A stretch of DNA of 64,000 nucleotides, taken from NCBI RefSeq assembly GCF_014203355.1, contig NZ_JACHIR010000001.1:5830038-5894037 (forward strand). The letters run 5' to 3'. Below, piece after piece: positions 7,671 to 14,586 of the stretch. The stretch is from Kutzneria kofuensis. Its GTDB lineage: Bacteria; Actinomycetota; Actinomycetes; Mycobacteriales; Pseudonocardiaceae. Under the pieces are notes generated by a model. It worked only from the letters and a program-made list of their open reading frames with translations. It was not told the DNA's origin and did not search any database. Position 1 is the first letter of the stretch; the number at the start of each line of letters is the position of its first letter. Position numbers and translations under genes: made by a program.

Positions 7671-8579
7671 TCACCCCACGGCGGTCGTGATGACGGCGTT
7701 GCCGGAGCCGGTGCGGCCGCGAACCGTCAGCTTCGGCTCCTTGCCGGCGGGCGGCGTGCTGGACACGTCGAGTTCGCTGCGGGCCTGCCCGGCATGCGAC
7801 ACGAGGTCGACCATGGCGGCGGTGCCGGAGCGCACGGCCACCCGCAGCTCCCCGCTGCCGGTGACGAGCTCGATGGCGCCGCAGGCGGCGTCGGCCACGG
7901 TGATGTCACCGGTGCCGGTGCGCACCATGACGTCAGACTGCACGGCCCCCAGCCACACGTCGCCGGAGCCGGTGAACAGGGCGCTGCGCCCGCCCACGGA
8001 CGAGACCTCGATGTCGCCGGAGCCGGACTTCACCCGAACCCCGCCCATCATCGGGCCGAGCCGCACGGCGGCGGAGCCGCTGTTCACGCTGGCGACGCCG
8101 TCGGCGCGGTCGACGCTGACGTCACCCGTGCCGCTGATGACGTTCAGCCGCCCGGCCGACCCGGTGGTGACCAGGGTCGCGGAGCCGCTCTTGGACTCCA
8201 CGTGCGAGCCGTTGGGCGCCTCGACCACGATCGCCAGCGGCACGCCGCGCATCGGCAGCGGCTTGGGCGTGCGCACGACCAGCCGGCTGCCGGTCAGGTC
8301 GATGCGGGTCTGCCGCACGGCGTCGTCCGGCGAGCCCTCGGTCGGCGTGCCGAACTGGCCGCTGACCCAGTTGAGCAGCCCGGACAGGCCGGGAATCCAC
8401 TGGTCGGAGGCGTCCTCGTCGTAGCGCACGGTGACCCGCACGCCCGGCCGCTCGGACAGCCGCACCTCGATCCGGCCGGCCCCGACGGCGACGTCGATCT
8501 CGATCGGACCGGTCGCCTCGAACTCTTCTTCCCGGACATGGCCCGTGTTGCCGGGCATGCTCTCGGTCACTGTCTCCAC
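7671..8579 (-). CDS. DUF4097 family beta-repeat protein
   Basis: This 302-residue protein has no signal peptide or membrane segment. From about residue 120 it is made of short beta-strand repeats with the recurring pattern SGSGDI, SGTGDV, TGTGDI, TGSGEL, about 20 residues apart. This is typical of the DUF4097/DUF2807-like beta-solenoid fold, often found beside regulators or anti-sigma factors; the biochemical role is unknown. It starts only three bases after the stop of the ribbon-helix-helix gene upstream, so the two form an operon and probably act together. Confidence 0.8.
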   Translation of the reverse strand: METVTESMPGNTGHVREEEFEATGPIEIDVAVGAGRIEVRLSERPGVRVTVRYDEDASDQWIPGLSGLLNWVSGQFGTPTEGSPDDAVRQTRIDLTGSRLVVRTPKPLPMRGVPLAIVVEAPNGSHVESKSGSATLVTTGSAGRLNVISGTGDVSVDRADGVASVNSGSAAVRLGPMMGGVRVKSGSGDIEVSSVGGRSALFTGSGDVWLGAVQSDVMVRTGTGDITVADAACGAIELVTGSGELRVAVRSGTAAMVDLVSHAGQARSELDVSSTPPAGKEPKLTVRGRTGSGNAVITTAVG

Positions 8580-8582
8580 CCC

Positions 8583-9191
8583 TCAGCCCTCCACCCAGCC
8601 GCTGACGCGCGAGCCGCCGTGGCCGCCGCGCCCCCGATCCGGGCCCTGGTCGTTCCACCCCTGCCAGTTGCCGCGGCCTCCGCCGTGGCGACCCCAGTTC
8701 TGGTTCTCGTCCCACCACTGGCCACGGTTGCGGCCCCGGCCGCGCCCGCCGCGGTGCTGGTTGTTCAGCGCCCCCTGCACGGCCTGCGCCACGAAGGCGT
8801 TCAGCGACTGCCCCTGCGCGGAGGCGGCCTGCTCGGCCTTGGCCTTGAGCTCCTCCATCAGCCGGACCGTGATGCGGCTGATGTCGCCGGTCGGGTCGCC
8901 GACGAAGGCGGTCTCCTCGGCGGCGGGCTCGTCGGCTTCCGACGGCGCGGTGGTGGGCGTGACCACCACCTGCACGTCCCGGCCGTCCAGCCGCAGGCTG
9001 ACGACGTGGTCGTCGAGCGACGCGGTGACCTCGGCGGCGAGGTCGGACAGCGCGTTCATGATGGCCAGCCGGGCGGCCGGCTCGAGCGCGGCGGACAGCA
9101 CGGCTGCGGTGCGTCGGGTCTGGTCGTCCCCGGCTGCGGCGGCGGTCGTGAGGTCCTCGCGCAACGTTGCGATGTACGGCGTGAGATCCAT
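8583..9191 (-). CDS. Ribbon-helix-helix (HicB-like) regulator with Gly/Arg/Trp-rich tail
   Basis: This 202-residue protein has three parts. Residues 1-95 are a helical/beta domain with many small residues. Residues 103-143 are a ribbon-helix-helix segment (DISRITVRLMEELKAKAEQ, then QSLNAFVAQAVQGALN) like HicB-type DNA-binding proteins. Residues 145-202 are a low-complexity tail rich in Gly, Arg, Asn and Trp (RGGRGRGRNRGQWW). No HicA toxin is next to it; DUF4097 follows instead. Five TGACGTCA-like boxes overlap its start and promoter, so it probably represses itself. A TTGACT-N17-CAGAGT promoter on the minus strand places the transcript start at or near the ATG, suggesting leaderless translation. 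Confidence 0.75.
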   Translation of the reverse strand: MDLTPYIATLREDLTTAAAAGDDQTRRTAAVLSAALEPAARLAIMNALSDLAAEVTASLDDHVVSLRLDGRDVQVVVTPTTAPSEADEPAAEETAFVGDPTGDISRITVRLMEELKAKAEQAASAQGQSLNAFVAQAVQGALNNQHRGGRGRGRNRGQWWDENQNWGRHGGGRGNWQGWNDQGPDRGRGGHGGSRVSGWVEG

Positions 9192-9264
9192 GACGTCACT
9201 CTGACATCACTCGTGACGTCAGTCAAGGGTGATGACGTCATTGGTAGTGTCGCCATGATGTCAC
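9191..9264. promoter_or_regulatory. Array of five TGACGTCA-like operator boxes with the minus-strand promoter
   Basis: Palindromic boxes lie at 9191-9198 (TGACGTCA), 9202-9209 (TGACATCA), 9214-9221 (TGACGTCA), 9233-9240 (TGACGTCA) and 9257-9264 (TGATGTCA). Their starts are 11, 12, 19 and 24 bases apart, close to one or two helical turns. The minus-strand promoter has -35 TTGACT (complement of 9221-9226), a 17-base spacer and -10 CAGAGT (complement of 9198-9203). The last box lies about 15 bases before a TACGCT element at 9278-9283 that may be the thyX -10. Binding by the adjacent ribbon-helix-helix protein is inferred. Confidence 0.7.
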
Positions 9265-9320
9265 AGGCGTCGTCGTCTACGCTCGGGTGAACCGCCACCG
9301 GGGAGTAGGAGACAAGGCTC

Positions 9321-10073
9321 GTGACCGAGACGGTGCCGCTGAAGGTGCAGCTCATCGCCAAGACGGAGTTCTTCCCGCCGGCGGACGTGCCGTGGACGAC
9401 CGACGAGGACGGCGGCCAGGCGCTGGCCGAGTTCGCCGGCCGCGCCTGCTACCAGTCCTGGTCCAAGCCGAACCCGGCGACCGCGACCAACGCCGGCTAC
9501 ATCCGGCACATCATCGAGATCGGCCACCTGTCCGTGCTGGAGCACGGCTCGGTCAGCTTCTACCTGAGCGGCCTGTCCCGCTCGCTGACCCACGAGCTGA
9601 TCCGCCACCGGCACTTCTCGTACTCGCAGCTGTCCCAGCGCTACGTGCCCGAGCGCGACGCCGCGATGGTCGAGCCCGAGGTCATCGCCGACGACCCCGA
9701 GCTGCACGCCAAGTTCGTCGCCGCCGCCGAGGCCAGCGTCAAGGCCTACACCGAGCTGCTCGAGGGCCTGGAGAAGAAGTTCGCCGACGTGCCCAGCGGC
9801 ACGCTGCGTCGCAAGCAGGCCCGCCAGGCGGCGCGTGCGGTGCTGCCCAACGCCACCGAGACCCGGATCGTCGTCACCGGCAACTACCGGGCCTGGCGGC
9901 ACTTCATCGCCATGCGCGCCAGCGAGGCCGCCGACGTGGAGATCCGCGCGCTGGCCATCGAGTGCCTGCGCCAGCTCAAGAAGGCCGCGGCCAACGTGTT
10001 CGACGACTTCACCATCTCCGAGCTGCCCGACGGCACCGAGGTGGCGTCCAGCCCGTTCGTGACCGAGGGCTGA
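9321..10073 (+). CDS. thyX: Flavin-dependent thymidylate synthase ThyX
   Basis: This 250-residue enzyme makes dTMP from dUMP with methylenetetrahydrofolate and FADH2. The ThyX signature RHR-x7-S is present at 95-105 ([11 protein letters not shown]), preceded by the conserved [13 protein letters not shown] near 69-81 and followed by the substrate-binding segment [19 protein letters not shown] near 175. The length matches M. tuberculosis ThyX. The GTG at 9321 has GGAG and AGGAGA upstream. It heads a run toward dapA and rnj, as in mycobacteria. Its promoter region abuts the ribbon-helix-helix operator array. Confidence 0.96.
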   Translation: MTETVPLKVQLIAKTEFFPPADVPWTTDEDGGQALAEFAGRACYQSWSKPNPATATNAGYIRHIIEIGHLSVLEHGSVSFYLSGLSRSLTHELIRHRHFSYSQLSQRYVPERDAAMVEPEVIADDPELHAKFVAAAEASVKAYTELLEGLEKKFADVPSGTLRRKQARQAARAVLPNATETRIVVTGNYRAWRHFIAMRASEAADVEIRALAIECLRQLKKAAANVFDDFTISELPDGTEVASSPFVTEG

Positions 10074-10076
10074 GCG

Positions 10077-10703
10077 ATGGGTGTGGCGAGCGAGGAACGC
10101 CGGCTGATCTGCGAGGCGTTCGAGGACCTCGGCCCGGACGCGCCGACCCTGTGCGAGGGCTGGAACGCCCGCGACCTGGCCGCGCACCTGGCCGTGCGGG
10201 AACGCCGGCTGGACGCGTCGCCCGGCATCATGATCAAGGCGTTCGCCCCGCACACCCAGCGCGTGCAGGACGCCTACGCGGCCAAGCCGTGGCCGCAGCT
10301 GGTCGACCTGGTGCGCAGCGGGCCGCCGCGGCTGTCCCCGTTCGGCATCCCCGGCTTCGACGAGCTGGCCAACACCGTCGAGATGTTCGTGCACCTGGAG
10401 GACCTGCGGCGGGCCCAGCCCGACTGGGAGCCGCGGGCGCCCGAGCCGGTGCGCGACGCCGCGCTGTGGAAGATGCTGTCCCGCAGCAGCAAGCTCACCT
10501 TCCGCAACAGCCCGGTCGGCGTGATCCTGCGCCGCGCCAACGGCAGCGAGGTCGTGGCCAAGCGCGGCCCGAACACCGTCACCATCACCGGCGAGCCCGG
10601 TGAGCTGGTGCTGTTCCTGTCCGGACGGGACCAGGTGCGGCTGGAGTTCGACGGCGAGCAGTCGGCCGTCGCACGAGTCAAGGGCCTCAACCGAGGCATC
10701 TGA
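10077..10703 (+). CDS. TIGR03085 family protein (maleylpyruvate isomerase-like, metal-binding fold)
   Basis: This 208-residue protein belongs to an actinobacterial family with the DinB/MDMPI four-helix metal-binding fold. The start carries LCEGWNARDLAAHLAVRERR (about 25-44), the family's typical first metal-histidine segment, and a second histidine lies in VEMFVHLEDLRRAQP near 103. Related proteins use mycothiol, but the reaction of this family is unknown. It begins three bases after the thyX stop, so it is translated from the same message. Confidence 0.85.
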   Translation: MGVASEERRLICEAFEDLGPDAPTLCEGWNARDLAAHLAVRERRLDASPGIMIKAFAPHTQRVQDAYAAKPWPQLVDLVRSGPPRLSPFGIPGFDELANTVEMFVHLEDLRRAQPDWEPRAPEPVRDAALWKMLSRSSKLTFRNSPVGVILRRANGSEVVAKRGPNTVTITGEPGELVLFLSGRDQVRLEFDGEQSAVARVKGLNRGI

Positions 10704-10937
10704 CGGTGTCCGTGCGCCGCGTTCCGCGGCGGGCTCGGCCCCCTTTGAGCCGGCGCCTCGCCCTTGCCGGATTTTCGAGGCCCGCGTCGGCTCGGTGCTG
10801 GGGCGCGTCGGGCGGCGGACCTCAAAGATCCAGCAACCGGGCGAAGCACCGGCGGGGCCGAGCGTTCTCCGAGGTGGAGCGACACCGGCGGGGCCTCCCG
10901 GTCCAGCTCAAGGTGTGGACCGGGTAGCGTCTTGGCC
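10704..10937. other. GC-rich gap before dapA, no gene seen
   Basis: In these 234 bases I see no frame with family features and no clean long hairpin. Short stretches (GCGGCGGGCTCGGCCCC and TTGCCGGATTTT) resemble parts of the hairpin at 5978-6092, so it may hold a decayed copy of such an element. The promoter of the dapA-rnj pair would be expected here. Confidence 0.3.
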
Positions 10938-11852
10938 ATGACCGGGAGTTCCACCACAGCACCAGCACGGCCCTTCGGCCGGGTGCTCACCGCCATGATC
11001 ACACCGTTCGACCGGGACGGCGCGCTCGACCTGGACAAAGCCCAGGAGCTGGCGAATCGGCTGGTGGACCGCGGGCATGACGGCATCGTGGTGAACGGCA
11101 CCACCGGCGAGTCGCCGACCACGACCGAGAGCGAGAAGGCGGACGTGGTCCGCGCCGTGGTGGACGCGGTCGGCGACCGCGCGATCGTCGTCTCCGGCGC
11201 CGGCAGCTACGACACCGCGCACTCGGTGCGCCAGGTGCAGCTGATCGAGAAGGCCGGCGCGCAGGGCGTGCTGACCGTCACGCCGTACTACTCGCGGCCG
11301 CCGCAGGCCGGCGTCTACGCCCACTTCCGCGCCGTGGCCGACGCCACCGGGCTGCCGGTGATGCTCTACGACATCCCGCCGCGCACGATCGTGCCGATCG
11401 AGGTCGACACGCTGCGCCGGCTCGCCGAACACCCCAGGATCGTGGCCGTGAAGGACGCCAAGGGTGATCTGCTCGCCGGCAGCGAGGTGCTGGCCAGCAC
11501 CGACCTCGCGTACTACTCCGGGGACGACCCGCTCAACCTGCCGTGGCTGACGCTCGGCGCGGCCGGCATGGTCAGCGTGATCGGGCACGTGGTCGGCAAC
11601 CGGCTGCGGGCCATGGTGGACGCCGTCGACGCCGGCGACCTGGCCGCCGCCCGCGCCGTGCACAACGAGCTGCTGCCGCTGCACCGCGCCATGTCCGCCA
11701 TCGGCGGCGGCGTGATCTTCGCCAAGACCGCGCTGCGGCTGACCGGCGTGGAGGTCGGCGACCCGCGGCTGCCGCTGCCGGCCGCGACCCCGGAGCAGAC
11801 CGCCGCGCTGGCCGACGTGCTGCGCACCGTGGGCCTGGAGGTGGCCGCGTGA
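10938..11852 (+). CDS. dapA: 4-hydroxy-tetrahydrodipicolinate synthase DapA
   Basis: This 304-residue enzyme condenses pyruvate with aspartate semialdehyde, the first committed step of lysine and diaminopimelate synthesis. Family motifs in order are AMITPFDRDGALD (19-31), VVNGTTGESPTT (51-62), YDIPPRT (144-150) with the catalytic Tyr, and VAVKDAKGD (169-177) with the Schiff-base Lys172. The ATG at 10938 is the only start that fits the usual N-terminus. The rnj GTG overlaps its stop by four bases (GTGA), so the two genes are translationally coupled, the same order as in mycobacteria. Confidence 0.96.
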   Translation: MTGSSTTAPARPFGRVLTAMITPFDRDGALDLDKAQELANRLVDRGHDGIVVNGTTGESPTTTESEKADVVRAVVDAVGDRAIVVSGAGSYDTAHSVRQVQLIEKAGAQGVLTVTPYYSRPPQAGVYAHFRAVADATGLPVMLYDIPPRTIVPIEVDTLRRLAEHPRIVAVKDAKGDLLAGSEVLASTDLAYYSGDDPLNLPWLTLGAAGMVSVIGHVVGNRLRAMVDAVDAGDLAAARAVHNELLPLHRAMSAIGGGVIFAKTALRLTGVEVGDPRLPLPAATPEQTAALADVLRTVGLEVAA

Positions 11853-13546
11853 CCGACGTGATCATTCCGCCGCGTCCGGGCAACAACCCGCCGCCGCTGG
11901 CCGACGGCGGCCTGCGCATCGTGGCGCTTGGCGGCATCGGCGAGGTCGGCCGGAACATGACCGTGTTCGAGCACGCCGGCCGGCTGCTCATCGTCGACTG
12001 CGGCGTGCTGTTCCCCGAGGACATGCAGCCCGGCGTCGACCTGATCCTGCCCGACTTCCGGGCCATCGAGAACCGCCTCGACGACATCGAGGCCATCGTG
12101 CTCACGCACGGCCACGAGGACCACATCGGCGCGGCGCCGTTCCTGCTGCGCAACCGGCCCGACGTGCCGGTGATCGGCTCCAAGTTCACGCTCGCGCTGC
12201 TGGCCGCCAAGTGCAAGGAGCACCGGCTCACGCCCGTGCTGGTCGAGGTGGCCGAGGGCGAGCGCACCCAGCACGGGCCGTTCGAGCTGGAGTACTTCGC
12301 CGTCAACCACTCCATCCCGGACGCCATCGCCATCGCCATCCGCACGGCGGCCGGCCTGGTGCTGCACACCGGCGACATCAAGCTGGACCAGCTGCCGCTG
12401 GACGGCCGGCTCACCGACCTGGCCGGCTTCCACCGGCTCGGCGACGAGGGCGTCGACCTGTTCCTGGTCGACTCCACCAACGCCGAGGTGCCCGGCTTCG
12501 TCACCCCCGAGCGGGAGATCGGGCCGGTGCTGGACCAGGTGATCCGCACCGCCACGCAGCGGGTGATCGTGGCCTGCTTCGCCAGCCACGTGCACCGCGT
12601 GCAGCAGATCCTCGACGTCGCCGTGAAGCACGGTCGCAAGGTCGCGCTGGTCGGCCGGTCCATGGTCCGCAACATGGGCATCGCCGCCGAGCTGGGGCTG
12701 CTGCACGTGCCCGAGGGGCTGCTCGTCGACCTGGACGCGGCGATGCTGATGCCCGAGGACGAGGTGCTGTTCGTGTCCACGGGCTCGCAGGGCGAGCCGC
12801 TGTCGGCGCTGTCCCGGATGGCCCGCGGCGAGCACCGGCAGATCTCCATCCGCTCCGGCGACACCGTCGTGCTGGCCAGCTCCATGATCCCCGGCAACGA
12901 GACCGCGGTGTTCGGCGTGGTCAACGGCCTCGTCCGGCTCGGCGCGCACGTCGTGCACCAGGGCAACGCCAAGGTGCACGTGTCCGGCCACGCCGCCGCC
13001 GGCGAACTGCTGTTCCTGTACAACGCGGTGCGGCCCAGCAACGTGATGCCCGTGCACGGCGAGTGGAAGCACCTGCGGGCCAACGCCGAGCTGGCCATCC
13101 GCACCGGAGTGGCCGCCGAGCAGGTGGTCATCGCCGAGGACGGCGTGGTTGTCGACCTCGTCGACGGCAAGGCCGCCATCTCCGGCCGGGTCGAGGTCGG
13201 ACACGTCTACGTGGACGGCCTGTCCGTCGGCGACGTCGGCGAGTCCACCCTGTCCGACCGGCTCGTGCTCGGCGAGGGCGGCTTCATCAGCATCACCGTC
13301 GCCGTGGACACCGCCACCGGCCGTGCCGTCGCCCCGCCGACCATCTCCGGCCGTGGCTTCTCCGACGACCCCAAGGCGCTCGACCAGGTCGTGCCGCTGG
13401 TGGAGATGGAGCTGTCCCGGACCGAGGCGGAGGGCATCACCGACACCCACCGCATCGCCCAGTCCGTCCGCCGGGTCGTCGGTCGCTGGGTCGCCGAGAC
13501 CTACCGCCGCCGCCCCATGATCGTCCCGACGGTGATCCCCGTCTGA
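11849..13546 (+). CDS. rnj: Ribonuclease J
   Basis: This 565-residue metallo-beta-lactamase/beta-CASP ribonuclease combines 5'-to-3' exonuclease and endonuclease activity in RNA decay and processing. It shows the metal-binding HGHEDH at 87-92, HTGDIKLDQ near 172, the beta-CASP region with FASHVHR near 248, and STGSQGEP near 310. Near 390, VHVSGHA and NVMPVHGEWKHL carry the late histidines. The length equals that of actinobacterial RNase J. The start GTG overlaps the dapA stop. A family B hairpin follows the stop codon. Confidence 0.95.
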   Translation: MTDVIIPPRPGNNPPPLADGGLRIVALGGIGEVGRNMTVFEHAGRLLIVDCGVLFPEDMQPGVDLILPDFRAIENRLDDIEAIVLTHGHEDHIGAAPFLLRNRPDVPVIGSKFTLALLAAKCKEHRLTPVLVEVAEGERTQHGPFELEYFAVNHSIPDAIAIAIRTAAGLVLHTGDIKLDQLPLDGRLTDLAGFHRLGDEGVDLFLVDSTNAEVPGFVTPEREIGPVLDQVIRTATQRVIVACFASHVHRVQQILDVAVKHGRKVALVGRSMVRNMGIAAELGLLHVPEGLLVDLDAAMLMPEDEVLFVSTGSQGEPLSALSRMARGEHRQISIRSGDTVVLASSMIPGNETAVFGVVNGLVRLGAHVVHQGNAKVHVSGHAAAGELLFLYNAVRPSNVMPVHGEWKHLRANAELAIRTGVAAEQVVIAEDGVVVDLVDGKAAISGRVEVGHVYVDGLSVGDVGESTLSDRLVLGEGGFISITVAVDTATGRAVAPPTISGRGFSDDPKALDQVVPLVEMELSRTEAEGITDTHRIAQSVRRVVGRWVAETYRRRPMIVPTVIPV

Positions 13547-13557
13547 TTTCCGGTTCG

Positions 13558-13600
13558 GAACGGACCATTCCTCTACTCGGAGTTTTGGAATGGTCCGTTC
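13558..13600. terminator. Bidirectional terminator hairpin (repeat family B)
   Basis: GAACGGACCATTCC (13558-13571) pairs with GGAATGGTCCGTTC (13587-13600), a perfect 14-base stem with a 15-base AT-richer loop. It lies between the convergent rnj and EamA genes. The same core, GGACCATTCC/GGAATGGTCC, recurs twice at 39,980-40,125. Confidence 0.8.
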
Positions 13601-14513
13601 ACAGCGTTGGTGGGGTGTCCGGTTCGATGCGACGGCCGGCGGCGACCTGCACGATGGCGGCGCCGGCCAGCAGCACCGCCGCCCCGACGATCTGCACCAC
13701 GGTGAGCACCTGGTCGAGGATCAGCCAGGCCGCCAGCGTGGCCACCAGCGGCTCGACCAGGCCCAGCACGGACGCCGCCGCCGACGGCAGGTGCCGCAGC
13801 GCCAGGATGCCGGCGACGTACGCGAAGGCGGTGCTGACCAGGGCCAACAGCACCAGGCCCAGCCACACCGGGCCGAGCGCCGTCGGCGTGGTCATGGCGT
13901 GCCACGGCAGCGCCCAGGGCGGGCTGACGATGCTGATCAGCACCGCGCCGACGACCATGCCGCCGATGGTCAGCGCCATCGGGTCGCCGTCCTTGGCGGC
14001 ATGCTCGCCGAGCAGGTAGTACGCCGCCGTGCCGACGGCCGCGCCGAGGCCGGCGAGCGTGCCGACGAGGTCGAAGCTGACGGCGTCGAAGAGCTGGGCG
14101 ATCATCGCCAGGCCGACCAGCGCCAGCACCGTGCCGAGCCACATCGACGCGGGCAGCCGGGTCCGCCGCACGAACCGGATCCACAGCGCCACCAGCACCG
14201 GCGCGAGGAACTCCAGCACCATGGCCACGCCGACCGGGATCCGGGACACCGCCACGAAGTACAGCAGCGGGCTGCCGATCACGCCCAGGACCGCGTAGCC
14301 GAGGACCAGCCGCCACGAGGCGAGCTTGGGCAGGCCGGTGAACGGCGCGGCGAACGCCAGCAGCACGATCGCCGTCAACACGATGCGCACGGCGGTGACC
14401 TGCAGCGGCGTGAAGCCGGCGTCGTAGGCGACCTTTGCCGGCAGGCCGGAGAAGCCGAAGGCGATGGCGGAGAGCAGGCTGGCCACGGTGGCGCGGAGTC
14501 GGGCAGTCGTCAC
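13599..14513 (-). CDS. EamA/RhaT-type drug/metabolite transporter
   Basis: This 304-residue inner-membrane protein of the DMT superfamily has ten hydrophobic segments arranged as two EamA repeats. The first repeat begins SAIAFGFSGLPAKVAYDAG and the second begins VGTAAYYLLGEHAAKDGD. The final segment carries the typical SAAASVLGLVEPLVATLAAW, a conserved DMT loop. It probably exports small metabolites or amino acids; the substrate is unknown. GTG 14513 was chosen because upstream codons lack membrane-protein character; it has no clear ribosome site and may be leaderless. It is divergent from ftsK. Confidence 0.85.
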   Translation of the reverse strand: MTTARLRATVASLLSAIAFGFSGLPAKVAYDAGFTPLQVTAVRIVLTAIVLLAFAAPFTGLPKLASWRLVLGYAVLGVIGSPLLYFVAVSRIPVGVAMVLEFLAPVLVALWIRFVRRTRLPASMWLGTVLALVGLAMIAQLFDAVSFDLVGTLAGLGAAVGTAAYYLLGEHAAKDGDPMALTIGGMVVGAVLISIVSPPWALPWHAMTTPTALGPVWLGLVLLALVSTAFAYVAGILALRHLPSAAASVLGLVEPLVATLAAWLILDQVLTVVQIVGAAVLLAGAAIVQVAAGRRIEPDTPPTL

Positions 14514-14586
14514 GGGGCCAGTCTCGATCAGCGAGTTGCGCTGCCGTGACGTATGTGACGGAAGTGAAAGGGCTACCGTAGGGGGC

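Noticed and set aside
8583-9191. A HicA-HicB toxin-antitoxin system
   Set aside because: No HicA-like toxin gene is adjacent; the partner gene is DUF4097.
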